5,562 nucleotides of DNA from an uncultured Bacteroidota bacterium (GTDB lineage: Bacteria > Bacteroidota > Bacteroidia > UKL13-3): assembly GCA_903888395.1 (NCBI GenBank), contig CAISTO010000190.1:1-5562 (forward strand). Reading direction: 5' to 3'. Shown here in pieces: positions 5,233 through 5,562 of the stretch; within the stretch, counting starts at the first letter, position 1; each line of letters opens with the position of its first letter. The translations under genes were made by a program, and so were the position numbers. The notes under the pieces are model-generated. The model was not told the DNA's origin, ran no database searches, and worked only from the letters and a program-made list of their open reading frames with translations.

Positions 5233-5562
5233 TTAAACGCCACCAAATTTCTCCCGCCATAATTGGTTGAATGATTTTTCCTCAATTTTCGGAAATTCTC
5301 TTTCAGTTCCCCAATTGTTTTTATAAAGTTGCTTAAATGTAAAGTTTTTTAAACTAGCAGAACGGTTTAAATTTTTACGACTTAACATGGCTTTTGTCCA
5401 AGTGTACCAAGCTAATTTTTCACTTGTAGATTCAACGCCAAGATTCACCGCATCTCTGCGATTTCTTATTATGTGATTACTAATTTCTATTTTAACCGGA
5501 CATACATCATTGCATTTTCCGCAACTTGTACTGGCATTACTTAAGTGAATATTTTCTTTTAA
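5233..5562 (-). CDS. lutB: LutB/LldF-type iron-sulfur protein of lactate oxidation, C-terminal part (N-terminus outside window)
   Basis: An open frame enters at the right edge and runs 109 residues to TAA at 5233. Near its visible start it has SCGKCNDVCPVKIEI, with Cys at visible residues 14, 17 and 21. This CxxCxxxCP 4Fe-4S binding motif in the setting CGxCxxVCPVKI is typical of LutB/LldF. The C-terminus ends in REFPKIEEKSFNQLWREKF, matching the short conserved tail of that family. LutB works with LutA and LutC in cytoplasmic oxidation of L-lactate to pyruvate. The upstream two-thirds (LUD domain and first cluster) and any lutA/lutC partners lie beyond 5562. A GTG at 5448 could be misread as a start, but the coding frame continues upstream through the Cys motif. 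Other 4Fe-4S LUD-associated proteins are possible, but LutB is the best fit. Confidence 0.8.
   Translation of the reverse strand, partial: LKENIHLSNASTSCGKCNDVCPVKIEISNHIIRNRRDAVNLGVESTSEKLAWYTWTKAMLSRKNLNRSASLKNFTFKQLYKNNWGTEREFPKIEEKSFNQLWREKFGGV

Noticed and set aside
5233..5448. A complete 71-residue protein starting at the GTG at 5448
   Set aside because: The frame continues upstream to the window edge and contains the CxxCxxxCP motif, so this is the C-terminus of a larger iron-sulfur protein.

Overview
The window looks like ordinary chromosomal sequence from an AT-rich member of the Bacteroidota. Four things point there. Putative promoters fit the Bacteroidota pattern (TTTG, then TAnnTTTG) and not the E. 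coli -35/-10 pattern. Genes lack obvious Shine-Dalgarno sequences. All complete coding regions end in TAA. The ureohydrolase-like protein resembles one I recall from Flavobacterium-type genomes. I cannot name the genus.

Layout. Positions 1-2685 hold a minus-strand run, probably one operon. In transcription order it is: a degenerate ureohydrolase (arginase/formimidoylglutamase-like) protein; an alkyltransferase-like DNA-repair protein whose alkyl-acceptor cysteine is alanine; RibD of riboflavin synthesis; and the first 19 codons of a hydrophobic protein, possibly a DMT/EamA transporter, cut by the window edge. A 97-base divergent intergenic region (2686-2782) carries a candidate promoter for this run overlapped by an imperfect inverted repeat. 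To its right, on the plus strand, lie an extended SDR (NAD-dependent epimerase/dehydratase type, GTG start) and, 26 bases later, a cyclase/kynurenine-formamidase-like metal hydrolase. Next come tRNA-Cys(GCA) with its own -7 box and a strong bidirectional hairpin terminator. Convergent to the tRNA is a small two-helix membrane protein. The window ends with the C-terminal part of a LutB/LldF-type iron-sulfur protein on the minus strand.

How the genes work together. They do not form one obvious pathway; the mix is core metabolism (riboflavin, lactate oxidation), DNA-damage recognition, a tRNA and small-molecule enzymes. There is no transposase, integrase, CRISPR array, phage gene or toxin-antitoxin pair. 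I found no convincing new system. The points most worth a second look are the two proteins that keep a family fold but lack its catalytic residues (adjacent in one operon), the dyad in the divergent promoter region, and an 11-base direct repeat that carries both promoter boxes of the small membrane protein gene. No gene-free stretch exceeds 300 bases; the longest is 5068-5232, described under its promoter, repeat and terminator-remnant entries.
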